Below are positions 43,001 through 51,520 of a stretch of 64,000 nucleotides of DNA, in pieces. Both the position numbers and the translations under genes were made by a program. Below the pieces are notes generated by a model. It saw only the letters and a list, made by a program, of their open reading frames with translations. It searched no databases and was not told where the DNA came from. How positions within the stretch are numbered: position 1 is the stretch's first letter; each line of letters starts with the position of its first letter. The stretch comes from Agapetus fuscipes (Eukaryota; Arthropoda; Insecta; Trichoptera; Glossosomatidae), in the NCBI GenBank assembly GCA_951799405.1, contig OX637333.1:10849960-10913959 (forward strand). The letters run 5' to 3'.

Positions 43001-46000
43001 TGACCTTTTCGATATGCTGATTGCCATTTCGGCATGAGGTTATTAGGTTGCTGAAAATGAAGAAGAACTTCAGGAGGCCATAACAACTGTGGAAAGCATT
43101 CTCCAAAATAACTACAATATGAAGATAAATAAAGATAAAACAAAGCTGCTAACTGTGGGCCGAGTGCAGCATCGGATGGGAGTAGTTATGTCAGGAGTGC
43201 CATTGGGGAACACGAGGGAGTTTGTCTACCTTGGCAGTAAAATAACGTGGAACGGACGGTCAAAGAGCCACATCGACAGCCGTATACACCAGGCTAGACT
43301 TGCATTCAATAAAAAAGCAAAAATAATAGAACAACACAGACCTGAAACTGAGACTACTCCTCATCAAAACATATGTATGGAGTATTTTGATGTACGGCTG
43401 CGAGACATGGTGCCTATCCAAAAGGGATAAACGAAGACTAGAGGCTTTCGAGATGTGGTCGTATAGAAGGCTTCTAGGAATTTCCTGGAGAGACCACACC
43501 ACAAATGAGGAGGTTTTCCAGAGAATCGAAGGAGGAAGGCACCTGCTCAGGACTTTGTCCGAAAGGCGTGCAAGATGGATCGGCCATGTAATGCGACAAG
43601 AAGGTCTCTTGCATGCCATAATGGAGGGGATGACCGAGGGGACCAACTCTAGGGGACGCCCATTCCAAGAGTACCTGGAGGACCTGCTGGTGGACATGCG
43701 CTGCTCAACATATGCAGACCTAAAAAGAGCCGCACAAGACAGGGAGGAATGGAGAACAAGAATAAAAGATATTGCTGCAAACCAATCCTAGGATTGAAAC
43801 AGAAGAAGAAGAAGAATGATGGATCAATGTTTCATCAACAGTCATGAAACGCTGTAGAAATTTTTTCTGATTGCACTTAAACATGTACAAACAGTGCTCC
43901 GAAGTTGTCATGCGATTCCGTTTTTGCGCCACTGTTAGAAAACGTGGCACCCATCTCGCCGATAGCTTTCTCATACCCAATTTTTTGTTTAAGTTATTTT
44001 TTATGCGTTGTATTGAGATGTGTACAATGTCAACATTCTTTCTGACCTTCACCCGACGATGCTAGCACAATATCATAGATTTTATCAACCATATCCTCCG
44101 TAGTCACCTCAATCGGACGGCCTGGTCGCTCTTCATCAAAAACTGGTGTTCGGGCATGCTTGAATTCACTAAACCAACATCTGATAGTTGTGATCGAAGG
44201 TGCATGGTCCTTATTAACAGCATGCAACTTCACTTTGATTTCCTCACATATCTTCCAGTCCAAAAAAATAAATCGAACCACTGGTCGATATTGCCCTTTC
44301 TTCATGATTGCAAATAAACACCAACTTGGTGACTTTTAAAAGCTGTCATAAGAAAACTACTCGATAAATCTGTCTGAAATTTTGCCGGTCATCGTTGTAA
44401 AGATAGCACTACATGATGGCATACACATTTTGTGTCAGTTGTGCCATACATTGCTAAACACGGGTACTTATCATACAGCCAAGGTAAATACTTGTTTTTG
44501 GCCAGACGAAAATACCATTTTGTTTTTTAAATGTTCCAGGCATGGAACAACCCAACATTGACAGAAGCCATAGAGAGCGCCATCGAGTCGGCGAGAGCAG
44601 CTGCCGCGCGAGCATCAGACGGGGCCCAGGAGGCCTGGAGGCGCACGGGCATCACAGACCTGCCCTCACCCATGGAAATCTTTGATCAGATCAACGCGCT
44701 CATGAAAGATCGCAGTGAGAATGTTCTACCTAATATATTAGGACAATTCGGTGCTATGGCCACGACGGTCAAGACGCTTGTTCAGCTAGCGTGTTTGATT
44801 CAGATAACGTTTGTTCGAGCCACGGCTGGCCCCTTTGACCATAACATTGACCCTGGTTCAGATGCCGTTGCATGCACACAAGCTTCTGCTTTTGCATGAA
44901 GACAACTGGCCAGGCAAAATAAGTTGGTGAATTGCATTCCTCTTCACAAATTGATTTTAAAAATATATATATATAATTTATTTGGTGATCTGTTTTTGTG
45001 TGTATCATACCTCAAGAGCCCTCTGCAAGCTTGGTATTTGCTATAAGAAGCATCAATTCTCTACCATGTTTCAGTTGTCTTTAATAAAGGCCCATGAATT
45101 TTTCAACCCAGGAAAGAGCAAAATTTTGGAAATTAAATGATATTTTCTTGTGCTGTGTAGGGAATCGGGAATCAAACTAAAGTCCTTCCGTTTACGAGAG
45201 CATAGCATTAACCTAGTTAGACTAGTCTTTAATGTTAGTTTGGCATATTGCTTTCCAAGTAATTCCTTCTGAAGATGTTCATTCTTTGCTTGGAGTATAA
45301 AATGTTTATATAAACTCGCCTCGATTGCATAAATAGAAAAATCTATTAAAGGTATATAATTATTATAATATTATATTTTCTTTCCTTGGTTTATTCACTG
45401 GCAATACTTGTGTTCCCAGTGTGGCGGAGGACGGCGCTGATATTTGTGTGTGGGGTGGCGTGTGGCAGTGTGCTTGGAGTGGCCGTGGGCTGGCAGTGGG
45501 GCGCCCGACCCATCACCGTGCCCCACTGCAGAGCGCTGCACTCCACGCTAGATGTAAGTACACACATACTTCCCCTCCTTATATTGGTGTGTGGGGTGGC
45601 GTGTGGCAGTGTGCTTGGAGTGGCCGTGGGCTGGCAGTGGGGCGCCCGACCCATCGCCGTGCCCCACTGCAGAGCGCTGCACTCCACGCTAGATGTAAGT
45701 ACACACATACTTCCCCTCCTTATATTGGTGTGTGGGGTGGCGTGTGGCAGTGTGCTTGGAGTGGCCGTGGGCTGGCAGTGGGGCGCCCGACCCATCGCCG
45801 TGCCCCACTGCAGAGCGCTGCACTCCACGCTAGATGTAAGTACACACATACTTCCCCTCCTTATATTGGTGTGTGGGGTGGCGTGTGGCAGTGTGCTTGG
45901 AGTGGCCGTGGGCTGGCAGTGGGGCGCCCGACCCATCGCCGTGCCCCACTGCAGAGCGCTGCACTCCACGCTAGATGTAAGTACACACATACTTCCCCTC

Positions 46001-46594
46001 CTTATATTGGTGTGTGGGGTGGCGTGTGGCAGTGTGCTTGGAGTGGCCGTGGGCTGGCAGGGGGGCGCCCGACCCATCGCCGTGCCCCACTGCAGAGCGC
46101 TGCACTCCACGCTAGATGTAAGTACACACATACTTCCCCTCCTTATATTGGTGTGTGGGGTGGCGTGTGGCAGTGTGCTTGGAGTGGCCGTGGGCTGGCA
46201 GTGGGGCGCCCGACCCATCGCCGTGCCCCACTGCAGAGCGCTGCACTCCACGCTAGATGTAAGTAAACACATACTACCCTTGGACAATTTCTGAACAATT
46301 TAATAGCATGAATTGTGTAATTTTCAGGGCAGTGCAGTGATAGTGGAAGACGGCGCAGGAGCCATGGTGCGTCACACCTCGGAGGTGGTGATCAGGGTGC
46401 ACGCCTTCACTGTGGACCCCTTGGACAAGGAGGTGCTCCGGGGGAGGGCGCGCAACCTGCGGGACCTGCTTAAGCCAAGAAATAAGGTCAAACATATACA
46501 ATTTTTTATAAAAATGAACTTCTACACAGCTATAAATGGCTTTAGGCTTTTTAGGATTTTGTATTTCCAGGCTTTGACCGTGGTTACTAAGTAA
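36941..46594 (+). CDS. Unrecognised single-pass membrane protein gene (gene 2), six exons
   Basis: Exons 36941-37008, 38054-38122, 44540-44714, 45420-45553, 46328-46486 and 46571-46594 join in one frame with GT-AG borders. The product has an N-terminal soluble part ('MDEIIFRATEGLELMH', 'QAKDYIVHIHQVVLQ'), an alanine-rich predicted helix ('AIESAIESARAAAARA'), one hydrophobic segment ('ALIFVCGVACGSVLGVAVGW') preceded by 'WRR', and a C-terminal domain ('SAVIVEDGAGAMVRH', 'VIRVHAFTVDPLDKEVL') ending 'ALTVVTK'. The Arg-rich N-side of the membrane segment suggests a cytosolic N-terminus (inference). I do not recognise the family. The ATG at 36952 or 36961 could be the start, or further exons may lie upstream. 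Confidence 0.7.
37068..37252. repeat. Fold-back element
   Basis: Outer arms 'GATGCTGGAAAATTACTTTC' and complement-like 'GAAAGCAACTCTCCAGCATC'; inner arms 'GGAGCTGGAGCTT' / 'GAAGCTCCAGCTCC'. One arm resembles 32640-32745 and 37930-37990. Confidence 0.75.
37300..37425 (-). repeat. LINE C-terminal remnant, antisense
   Basis: Antisense equivalents of the 'MKEVCKDR' region of L270-type LINEs ('TGCCCTTGCATATCTCTTTA', 'ATTCATCACGTTCTTCATAC'). Decayed. Confidence 0.5.
37480..37822 (-). repeat. SINE-B, full length, antisense
   Basis: From 'AAAAAAAACGCAACTAAGCT' through the full body to the head, whose complement reads 'CGATAGCTCAGTTGGCAGAG' with B box 'GGGTTCGAACC'. One of the best copies. A second, shorter head-like copy follows to about 37890. 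Confidence 0.88.
38054..38122 (+). CDS. Gene 2 exon 2
   Basis: 23 complete codons between 'ACATATTTCAG' and 'GTAAGT', encoding 'MHLAAGATQAKDYIVHIHQV' plus VLQ. Phase 0 on both sides. Confidence 0.75.
38384..38606 (-). repeat. SINE-C, antisense
   Basis: 'TTGTGAAGAGGTATGCAACT' to a head with 'CCCTCGGCC'; the tRNA-like B box reads 'GAGTCGAACC' on the plus strand. Confidence 0.75.
38750..39000 (-). repeat. SINE-C, antisense, diverged
   Basis: 'TTCATGAAGAGGAATGCAAT', 'GCCTGGCCAGAAAC', then a ~60-bp insertion and the decayed head 'GGGAATTGAACCAGCG'. Confidence 0.7.
39001..39579. other. Intron sequence of gene 2, nothing recognised
   Basis: AT-rich, unique-looking intron sequence up to the TA target of the mariner element. 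One short unsupported ORF (39158-39382). Confidence 0.4.
40197..40206 (+). repeat. Left target-site duplication of nested LINE
   Basis: AATGATGGAT, repeated exactly at 43815-43824; in the mariner it belongs to the codons around 'ETLIHHY'. Confidence 0.9.
41683..43049 (-). mobile_element. L2/CR1-like LINE, 5'-truncated, antisense; likely SINE-A partner
   Basis: The minus frame (41779 to about 43049) is open: 'WQSAYRKGHSTETG', 'LLALLDMSAAFDTVSHDILI', 'GVPQGSVLGPVLFLLYT', 'HSYADDWQIYSQ' (YADD), 'MSRIDYCSTLYIG', 'RNFGDRAF'-like C-terminal region. Its short 3'UTR (41683-41778) contains the block 'CACACCTCAAGGGCCCTCC' and 'GAGCGCCGTTTTTGTGTATG' found at the end of every SINE-A. Only the N-terminal part is missing, so it is a recent truncated insertion. 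Confidence 0.9.
41779..43049 (-). CDS. L2/CR1-like reverse transcriptase, open but N-truncated
   Basis: About 420 codons, uninterrupted. The RT palm has 'SAAFDTVSHD' (block with catalytic Asp) and 'SYADDWQIY'; the C-terminal part ends 'EWNRLPPGVR...FKKALKQHLF', the usual end of CR1/L2 proteins. The first ~30 codons of the longer open frame come from the host LINE read antisense and are not part of this protein. Confidence 0.88.
44540..44714 (+). CDS. Gene 2 exon 3
   Basis: Acceptor 'AAATGTTCCAG', donor 'GTGAGA'. It encodes 'AWNNPTLTEAIESAIESARA' to 'ALMKDR' plus one base. The longer open frame to 44899 runs into SINE-C and is not coding. Confidence 0.8.
44755..44965 (+). repeat. SINE-C, sense, in gene 2 intron
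   Basis: Head 'TGGCCACGACGGTCAAGACG', B-box-like 'TTTGTTCGAGCCACG', body 'TGCATGCACACAAGCTTCTG', end 'AAGTTGGTGAATTGCATTCC'. Only 40 bp after the exon 3 donor. Confidence 0.82.
44980..45225 (-). repeat. SINE-A, antisense, in gene 2 intron
   Basis: Tail 'TTTATTTGGTGATCTGTTTT', 'CATACCTCAAGAGCCCTCTG', body and a decayed head. Confidence 0.8.
45420..45553 (+). CDS. Gene 2 exon 4 (membrane segment)
   Basis: Acceptor 'TTGTGTTCCCAG', donor 'GAT|GTAAGT'. With the split base from exon 3 it reads M-WRRTAL, then the hydrophobic 'IFVCGVACGSVLGVAVGW', then 'RPITVPHCRALHSTLD'. The part from 45446 on is the first of six tandem copies, so five extra copies of the donor follow. Confidence 0.85.
45446..46265 (+). 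repeat. 141-bp tandem array, six copies, over gene 2 exon 4 and its donor
   Basis: Period 141 bp (47 codons), so all six reading frames stay open. Each unit holds the membrane-segment coding part, 'CACGCTAGAT|GTAAGT' and ~30 bp of intron ('CATACTTCCCCTCCTTATAT'). Units are nearly identical: unit 1 has ACC where others have GCC, and unit 5 has one CAG-GGG change. No unit after the first has a good 3' splice acceptor at the matching position. Confidence 0.97.
46328..46486 (+). CDS. Gene 2 exon 5
   Basis: 53 complete codons between 'AATTTTCAG' and 'GTCAAA' (a weak donor). It encodes 'GSAVIVEDGAGAMVRHTSEV' to 'DLLKPRNK'. Without splicing, the frame stays open to the stop at 46594. Confidence 0.82.
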
Positions 46595-46609
46595 AATCTA
46601 CTTAATAAA
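46571..46609 (+). CDS. Gene 2 terminal exon and polyA signal
   Basis: Acceptor 'TTGTATTTCCAG' then ALTVVTK and TAA (46592-46594). AATAAA follows at 46604-46609. Read-through of the preceding intron would give the same C-terminus, because the frame is open. Confidence 0.6.
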
Positions 46610-46844
46610 CTAATACTGGGTCACATCCAGCAGGTCGGCCATCAGAACCTGGACTTACCTAATTTCAGAGACAGGGAAAATATATTCAACTAGGGGCGTT
46701 GCCCCTGGCTGCTACGCAGCCCAACCCCTTAACTTTCGGAGAATGTGTATATTGCACATAGTTTCCTCGCGTTAAAATTCGGAAAACATGTAAAATAAAA
46801 ACATGAAATCTTAGTAAAAGAAAATCGACCAAAATCGATTAAAA

Positions 46845-48140
46845 ATTGGTTCACTTTGCAAATTTCACCTTTGTTTCAGGGAAGGTTGGCAAGAGTTGCA
46901 GGGCTTATGTTCATTTGAGATTGGGTTTTTATGTTGTAAGTCAACATGCATTATGTATAAGCGCGAACTTACAAATGTCTGCTTGTGGGAATGCATTTAA
47001 TATGAATCTCAAATGGTATGTATCTTTGCAACTTAGATTATAGAACTAAACAAAATAATTTCCTTGACTTAGGTTAGTATGTGGCTGACCACCCATACTG
47101 TAAGAAATGGTTCATCATGCAAATTTTATCTCTGTTTGAGGAAAAGTCGGCAAGAGTTGCAGGGCTTATGTTCATTTGAGATTAGGTTTTTATGTTGTAA
47201 GTCCACATGGAGCATTTGTAAGCGCGAACTTTTACCTGTCTGCTTGTGGGAATGTATTTAATATGAATCTCAAATGGTATGTATCTTTGCAACTAAGATT
47301 ATGTAAAGAAATACACAAAATAGTTTCCTTAACTTATAGGTTGGTATGAGGCTGACCACCCATACTTTAAAAATTGGTTCACTTTGAAAATTTCACCTTT
47401 GTTTCAGGGAAGGTCGGCAAGAGTTGCAGGGCTTATGTTCATTTGAGATTAGGTTTTTATGTTGTAAGTCCACATGGAGCATTTGTAAGTGCGAACTTTT
47501 ACCTGTCTGCTTGTGGGAATGCATTTAATATGAATCTCAACTGGTACGTATCTTTGCGACTTAGATTATGTTAAGAAATACACAAAATAGTTTCCTTTAC
47601 TTATTGGTTGGTATGAGGCTGACCACCCATACTTTAAAAAATGGTTCACTTTGCAAATTTCACCTTTGTTTCAGGGAAGGTTGGCAAGAGTTGCAGGGCT
47701 TATGTTCATTTGAGATTGGGTTTTTATGTTGTAAGTCAACATGCATTATGTATAAGCGCGAACTTACAAATGTCTGCTTGTGGGAATGCATTTAATATGA
47801 ATCTCAAATGGTATGTATCTTTGCAACTTAGATTATAGAACTAAACAAAATAATTTCCTTGACTTAGGTTAGTATATGTATGTGGCTGTCCACCCATACT
47901 GTAAGAAATGGTTCACCATGCAAATTTCATCTCTGTTTGAGGAAAAGTCGGCAAGAGTTGCAGGGCTTATGTTCATTTGAGATTAGGTTTTTATGTTGTA
48001 AGTCCACATGGAGCATTTGTAAGCGCGAACCTGTCTGCTTGTGGGAATGCATTTAATATGAATCTCAAATGGTATGTATCTTTGCAACTCAGATTATGTA
48101 AAGAAATTCACAAAATAATTTCCTTGACTTATAGGTTAAT
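46845..48140 (+). repeat. Tandem L270 array, five units, with ~795-bp higher-order period
   Basis: Units at about 46845-47060, 47061-47327, 47328-47594, 47595-47854 and 47855-48140. Unit 1 equals unit 4 and unit 2 nearly equals unit 5, 795 bp apart (a 65-codon stretch at 46846 and 47641 is identical). Each unit keeps the LINE tail 'TTTGCAACTTAGATTATAG'. Confidence 0.9.
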
Positions 48141-48147
48141 AATTTCC

Positions 48148-49680
48148 TGACTACTGGTGGAAGGGTTTCCGATATACAGTCCGGTTTTATGACCGGTAGA
48201 GGCTGTGTTGATCAGATTTTCACTCTACGACAACTTGTTGAAAAACAGCTGTCGGTGAGGGGAAGACTGTTCACGGCCTTTGTAGATCTAGAGAAGGCTT
48301 TCGACTCAGTAGACAGAGGTTTGTTGTGGGATGTTCTGAAAGAATATGGAGTGAATGGGGCTCTCCTAAATGCGGTGCATGCAAACTATGAAAATAGTAT
48401 GGCATGTGTTCGTATTGATGGCGAGTACAGTGAATGGTTTGAAGTTTTTAAGGGTGTAAGGCAAGGATGTGTGATGAGTCCATGGCTATTTAACATAGTC
48501 ATGGACAAGTGTGTCCGAGATGCTAGGCTTGATGATTGTGGATTAATGATAGGAGAGAGCAAAGTGAGTGTTCTACTGTATGCAGACGATGCGGTCCTTG
48601 TTTCTGACTCAGCAGTGGAACTACAAACAATGCTCTCTAGACTGAACGAAGCTTTGAAAGATAATCATCTGAAATTGAATGCAAGGAAGACGAAAGTTCT
48701 GATTTTTGAAAGAGATGATGAAAATATGAACTATGAGTTTAAAATAAATGGAATGAATGTCGGAATTATCGAGGAATTTGTATATCTGGGAAGTAAGTTT
48801 GAAAAAGATGGAAGAATGACAGGTGAATTTGAAAGAAGAATAATGAAGGGAAGGTGTGTACTGGGTGCCACCGCTGGTATAGCCAAAAACCAAAACTTAT
48901 CGAAAAATGTTCGATTGGCGGTACACGGTGGTATACTAGTGCCCACTTTGATGTACGGAAGTGAAGCTTGGACGATGATTGAGAGTGAAATTAGTAAAGT
49001 CCATACGGTCGAAATGGACTTTCTAAGAAGTATGATTGGAAAAAAACGGAAAGATAGGGTGAGGAATGAGTCAGTGAGAGAAGAATGTGGTGCAAGGGAA
49101 AGTATAAAAGTAAAAATCAAAAGGGGTTTGTTAAAATGGTTTGGACATATGGAAAGAATGAATGACGAAAGACTGACGAAGAGAGTGTACGCTGCAACTA
49201 TGAATGGAAGCCGTGGTAGGGGAATACCGAGGAAAGTATGGATGGATCAAATTTCCGAAATAGCGAATGAATGGGATATTCAGAGTCATAACAAAAGGAG
49301 AGAGTGCATGAAAAAGATTATGACTCTGAATGAAATGAAAGAAGTATGTAAGGACCGAAAGGAATGGCGGTTGATTTGCAACAATGGCGGCTAGGGCATT
49401 AATTCTAAGTGTAATATTAAGTTTAATTTTAATTTTACTTTATTTTAATTTTAATTTGTAATGTGTCTCATTATGAATTTCTGTATATCATTTATAATTT
49501 TTTGTGCTCCTTGACTGATAGGTTGGTACGAGGCTGACCACCCGTGCTGTAAAAATCGGTTCACTTTTGCCAATGCCACCCCGGTTCAGGGAACGGCGGC
49601 AGGAGTTGCAAGGTTTATGTCCATGTGAGGTTTTCTTTATTTGTATGCACACATGCAGAATGTGTAAAGCAGGAATTATT
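48148..49680 (+). mobile_element. L270 LINE, 5'-truncated, with long intact RT ORF
   Basis: It starts near 'CCTGACTACTGGTGGAAGGG', contains the RT ORF 48189-49394, the stop in 'GGCGGCTAGGG', and the 3'UTR with the L270 unit from 49505. The unit is broken at about 49670 by the BEL/Pao fragment and its tail resumes at about 52125-52205. Confidence 0.9.
48189..49394 (+). CDS. L270 LINE reverse transcriptase (C-terminal 401 residues)
   Basis: RT palm: 'TAFVDLEKAFDSVDRGLLWD' (catalytic Asp), 'GVRQGCVMSPWLFNIVMD', 'VLLYADDAVLVSD' (YADD). Thumb and C-terminal region: 'EFVYLGSKFEKDGRMTGEFE', 'LVPTLMYGSEAWTM', 'LLKWFGHMERMNDERLTKRV', 'KEVCKDRKEWR'. These are of RTE/endonuclease-RT type. The frame is open, but endonuclease and N-terminal RT are missing. 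It is the defining coding copy for the L270 family (others at 3549, 33901 and 61190). Confidence 0.92.
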   Translation: MTGRGCVDQIFTLRQLVEKQLSVRGRLFTAFVDLEKAFDSVDRGLLWDVLKEYGVNGALLNAVHANYENSMACVRIDGEYSEWFEVFKGVRQGCVMSPWLFNIVMDKCVRDARLDDCGLMIGESKVSVLLYADDAVLVSDSAVELQTMLSRLNEALKDNHLKLNARKTKVLIFERDDENMNYEFKINGMNVGIIEEFVYLGSKFEKDGRMTGEFERRIMKGRCVLGATAGIAKNQNLSKNVRLAVHGGILVPTLMYGSEAWTMIESEISKVHTVEMDFLRSMIGKKRKDRVRNESVREECGARESIKVKIKRGLLKWFGHMERMNDERLTKRVYAATMNGSRGRGIPRKVWMDQISEIANEWDIQSHNKRRECMKKIMTLNEMKEVCKDRKEWRLICNNGG

Positions 49681-50898
49681 AGACTGGGAGGTCGGTTAAA
49701 ATATGCAAAGATACCGGAACAACAAAAATACCCTATTATTTTAGGACAAAAACATAGATTTACAACGCTGATAATAAAGGATTATCATCACAAATTGTTG
49801 CACTGCGGACCACAAACATTGTTGGCAAACATTAGGATGAAGTATTGGCCTATAAGAGGTAGGGTAGCCATAAAAAGGGTGCTGCAAGGTTGTGTAACTT
49901 GTTTTAGAGCAAGACCGAATGTAATGAAATGCATTATGTCTGATCTTCCATCATCCAGGATTACACCATCTAAACCGTTTTCACATGTAGGTATAGATTT
50001 TGGGGGACCAATACTTATACGAGAACAAAATCCAAGATCAAAAACAAGAATTAAATCGTATTTTGCAGTATTTGTTTGTTTTGTCACAAAGGCAGTACAT
50101 ATTGAATTGGTAGTAAATATGACTACATCAGCATTCTTAAATAGTCTCAAAAGGTTTATCTCACGTAGAGGGATGTGTAGCCATATATATTCAGACAACG
50201 GAACGAATTTTATAGGAGCAAAACGGGAACTTCGAGAGTTTCGAGAAATCATGATTTCGAACCAGGTTAATGAATCATTGGAAAACTGGTCAGCAAATCA
50301 GGGCATAAAATGGTCCAATATTACACCACGAGCTCCACACCAAGGTGGATTGTGGGAAGCTGCGGTAAAGTCTATAAAATATCACTTAGCTAGAGTAATG
50401 AGGGATGCATGTCTAACTTATGAAGAGTTATATACTATTTTAGTCCAGGTGGAGGCATGTTTAAATTCTCGACCCTTGTTACCAATAAATTGCCATCCAG
50501 ATGACTTAGAATGTTTAACTCCAGCTCACTTCTTGATCGGAACTGCTATGAACGCAATTCCAGAACCAGATGTGAGACAAATTCCACTCACCAAATTGAA
50601 TCGATACCAACTGTTGTCAAAACTTGTATCAGATTTTTGGAAAAAATGGTCAACAGAATATTTGGGCACATTGCAAATACGATCTAAATGGTTGCAAAGC
50701 GATAACAATATACTTAAAGAAGGTGATATGGTAATTGTAAAGGAAGATAATATACCACCATTAAAATGGCAGCTAGGCAAGGTATTGAAATTGCATCCAG
50801 GAAAGGATAATTGTGTAAGAAATGTAACTTTACAAGTCCAGAATGGAAAAATTCAGCGACCAATTCAGAGGTTGTGTTTAATGCCTAAACATGATTAG
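49675..50898 (+). CDS. BEL/Pao integrase
   Basis: Starts in 'IIRLGGRLKYAKIP', the usual BEL segment before the integrase. Zinc-binding HHCC: 'HHKLLHCG' and 'CVTCFRARP'. Catalytic core DDE: 'GIDFGG', 'IYSDNGTNFIGA', 'PHQGGLWEAAVKSIK'. The C-terminal DUF5641-like domain ('FLIGTAMNAIPE', 'NNILKEGDMVIVKEDNIPPL') ends before the TAG at 50896. The frame is intact over 400 codons. The upstream part of the longer open frame (49567-49674) is L270 sequence and not part of it. Confidence 0.93.
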   Translation: MIRLGGRLKYAKIPEQQKYPIILGQKHRFTTLIIKDYHHKLLHCGPQTLLANIRMKYWPIRGRVAIKRVLQGCVTCFRARPNVMKCIMSDLPSSRITPSKPFSHVGIDFGGPILIREQNPRSKTRIKSYFAVFVCFVTKAVHIELVVNMTTSAFLNSLKRFISRRGMCSHIYSDNGTNFIGAKRELREFREIMISNQVNESLENWSANQGIKWSNITPRAPHQGGLWEAAVKSIKYHLARVMRDACLTYEELYTILVQVEACLNSRPLLPINCHPDDLECLTPAHFLIGTAMNAIPEPDVRQIPLTKLNRYQLLSKLVSDFWKKWSTEYLGTLQIRSKWLQSDNNILKEGDMVIVKEDNIPPLKWQLGKVLKLHPGKDNCVRNVTLQVQNGKIQRPIQRLCLMPKHD

Positions 50899-51520
50899 TT
50901 GATAAAAATAGATCTGCAACGGTATCTTGATTGTAGGCACCTTAGTTTAAAAGTAATGTAACGCATCAGAAAATTTTAGTGATGTGAAATAGAGTATTTT
51001 GTTATTTGTATTTGATGAACTATTTTATGGAAAATATTTCAAGATATAATGTGTATTTCTTTCAGACATTTGTTTGGTATTTATTATGTAAGAATGTTTA
51101 ATAAAGAAATGATGTAAGACAACATTATTAAGATGAAAAAGAAAGGAAATATGTTTCAAGTATTAAACTGTAATTATTTAAAATGTTTTATTTTTTAATA
51201 GGTATAAGAAAACATTTGTTGGAAGGTTGAAGTCATTTTATTTTATTTTATTTTGTATTCTTTGTAAACCATCTCACTGGAGATATTTCAAGATAAGTAT
51301 AGTGTAATTTCAAAGTGTTTTATTTGGAATTATTGTGTAACATTGTTTGATTAAGATATGAAAAAAAAAAAAAACTATTGGAAGGTTTTAGTTATTTTAT
51401 TTTAAAAAATTTTTTTGCTTAACAATGTAATATTATAACTTGAATTGTTTGAAATCATAAAACCAGAGCAGTTTCACAAACTTATTCAAATGTTTGAACA
51501 ATTTATATTTTGGGGGGCAG

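Larger units (their letters stand above)
40416..43791 (+). pseudogene. LINE reverse transcriptase, interrupted at the FADD motif
   Basis: 40416-41680 encodes a linker and RT blocks ('APGIDDVPAELIKSARK', 'YIAFIDLEKAFDKVEWRKFF', 'GVRQGCALSPLLFNAYIQ', 'MIRFADDIAI'). The frame then breaks at the nested LINE and resumes at 43050 with 'AENEEELQEAITTVE', 'REFVYLGSKITWNGRS', a frameshift near 43370, and 'MMYGCETWCLSKRDKRRLEA'. The chimeric C-terminus of the first open frame comes from inserted DNA. Confidence 0.88.
40207..43814 (+). mobile_element. RTE-like LINE inserted in mariner, itself interrupted
   Basis: 5'-truncated within the endonuclease ('IDSDHNMVMAK' at 40270 is the SDH catalytic motif). 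The RT follows, then a (GAA)n tail at 43801-43814. A 10-bp target duplication flanks it. It is interrupted at 41683-43049 by an L2-like LINE. Its tail type and C-terminal 'ARWIGHVMRQEG' / 'RGRPFQEYLEDLLVDM' resemble other RTE-like insect LINEs. Confidence 0.9.
39693..44305 (-). pseudogene. Mariner transposase, broken
   Basis: The N-terminal half lies at 43826-44305 ('KKGQYRPVVRFIFLDWK', 'GRPIEVTTEDMVDKI', then a frameshift, 'RFMTVDETLIHH'). The C-terminal half lies at 39693-40206 ('ILFHHDNAPADSS', 'LPYFSDLAQCNNYF'). First and second catalytic Asp positions are visible (TVDET, HHDNAP). The third, normally in the CDY/SDY motif, is lost in 'CNNY'. Frameshifts plus the LINE insertion make it inactive. 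Confidence 0.88.
39582..44484 (-). mobile_element. Mariner transposon, interrupted by a LINE
   Basis: Ends 'CGAGGGCTGTATGATAAGTA' (left) and the complement of 'CCTTGGCTGTATGATAAGTA' (right), about 25 of 28 positions matching, with TA at 39580-39581 and 44485-44486. Without the nested LINE and one target copy it is about 1285 bp, the usual mariner length. It sits in the gene 2 intron. Confidence 0.93.

Noticed and set aside
45391..46287. Open frames of 298 aa (minus) and 281 aa (plus, second frame) over the 141-bp array
   Set aside because: They are shadows: a 141-bp period keeps every frame without a stop open. Only the frame that joins in phase to exons 3 and 5 is supported.
46631..46692. 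Possible extra terminal exon of gene 2 (QVGHQNLDLPNF...) with its stop at the Helitron junction
   Set aside because: Poor polypyrimidine tract, and a stop plus AATAAA lie upstream at 46592-46609. Amusingly the stop TAG would be kept with or without the Helitron, so it cannot be excluded without RNA.
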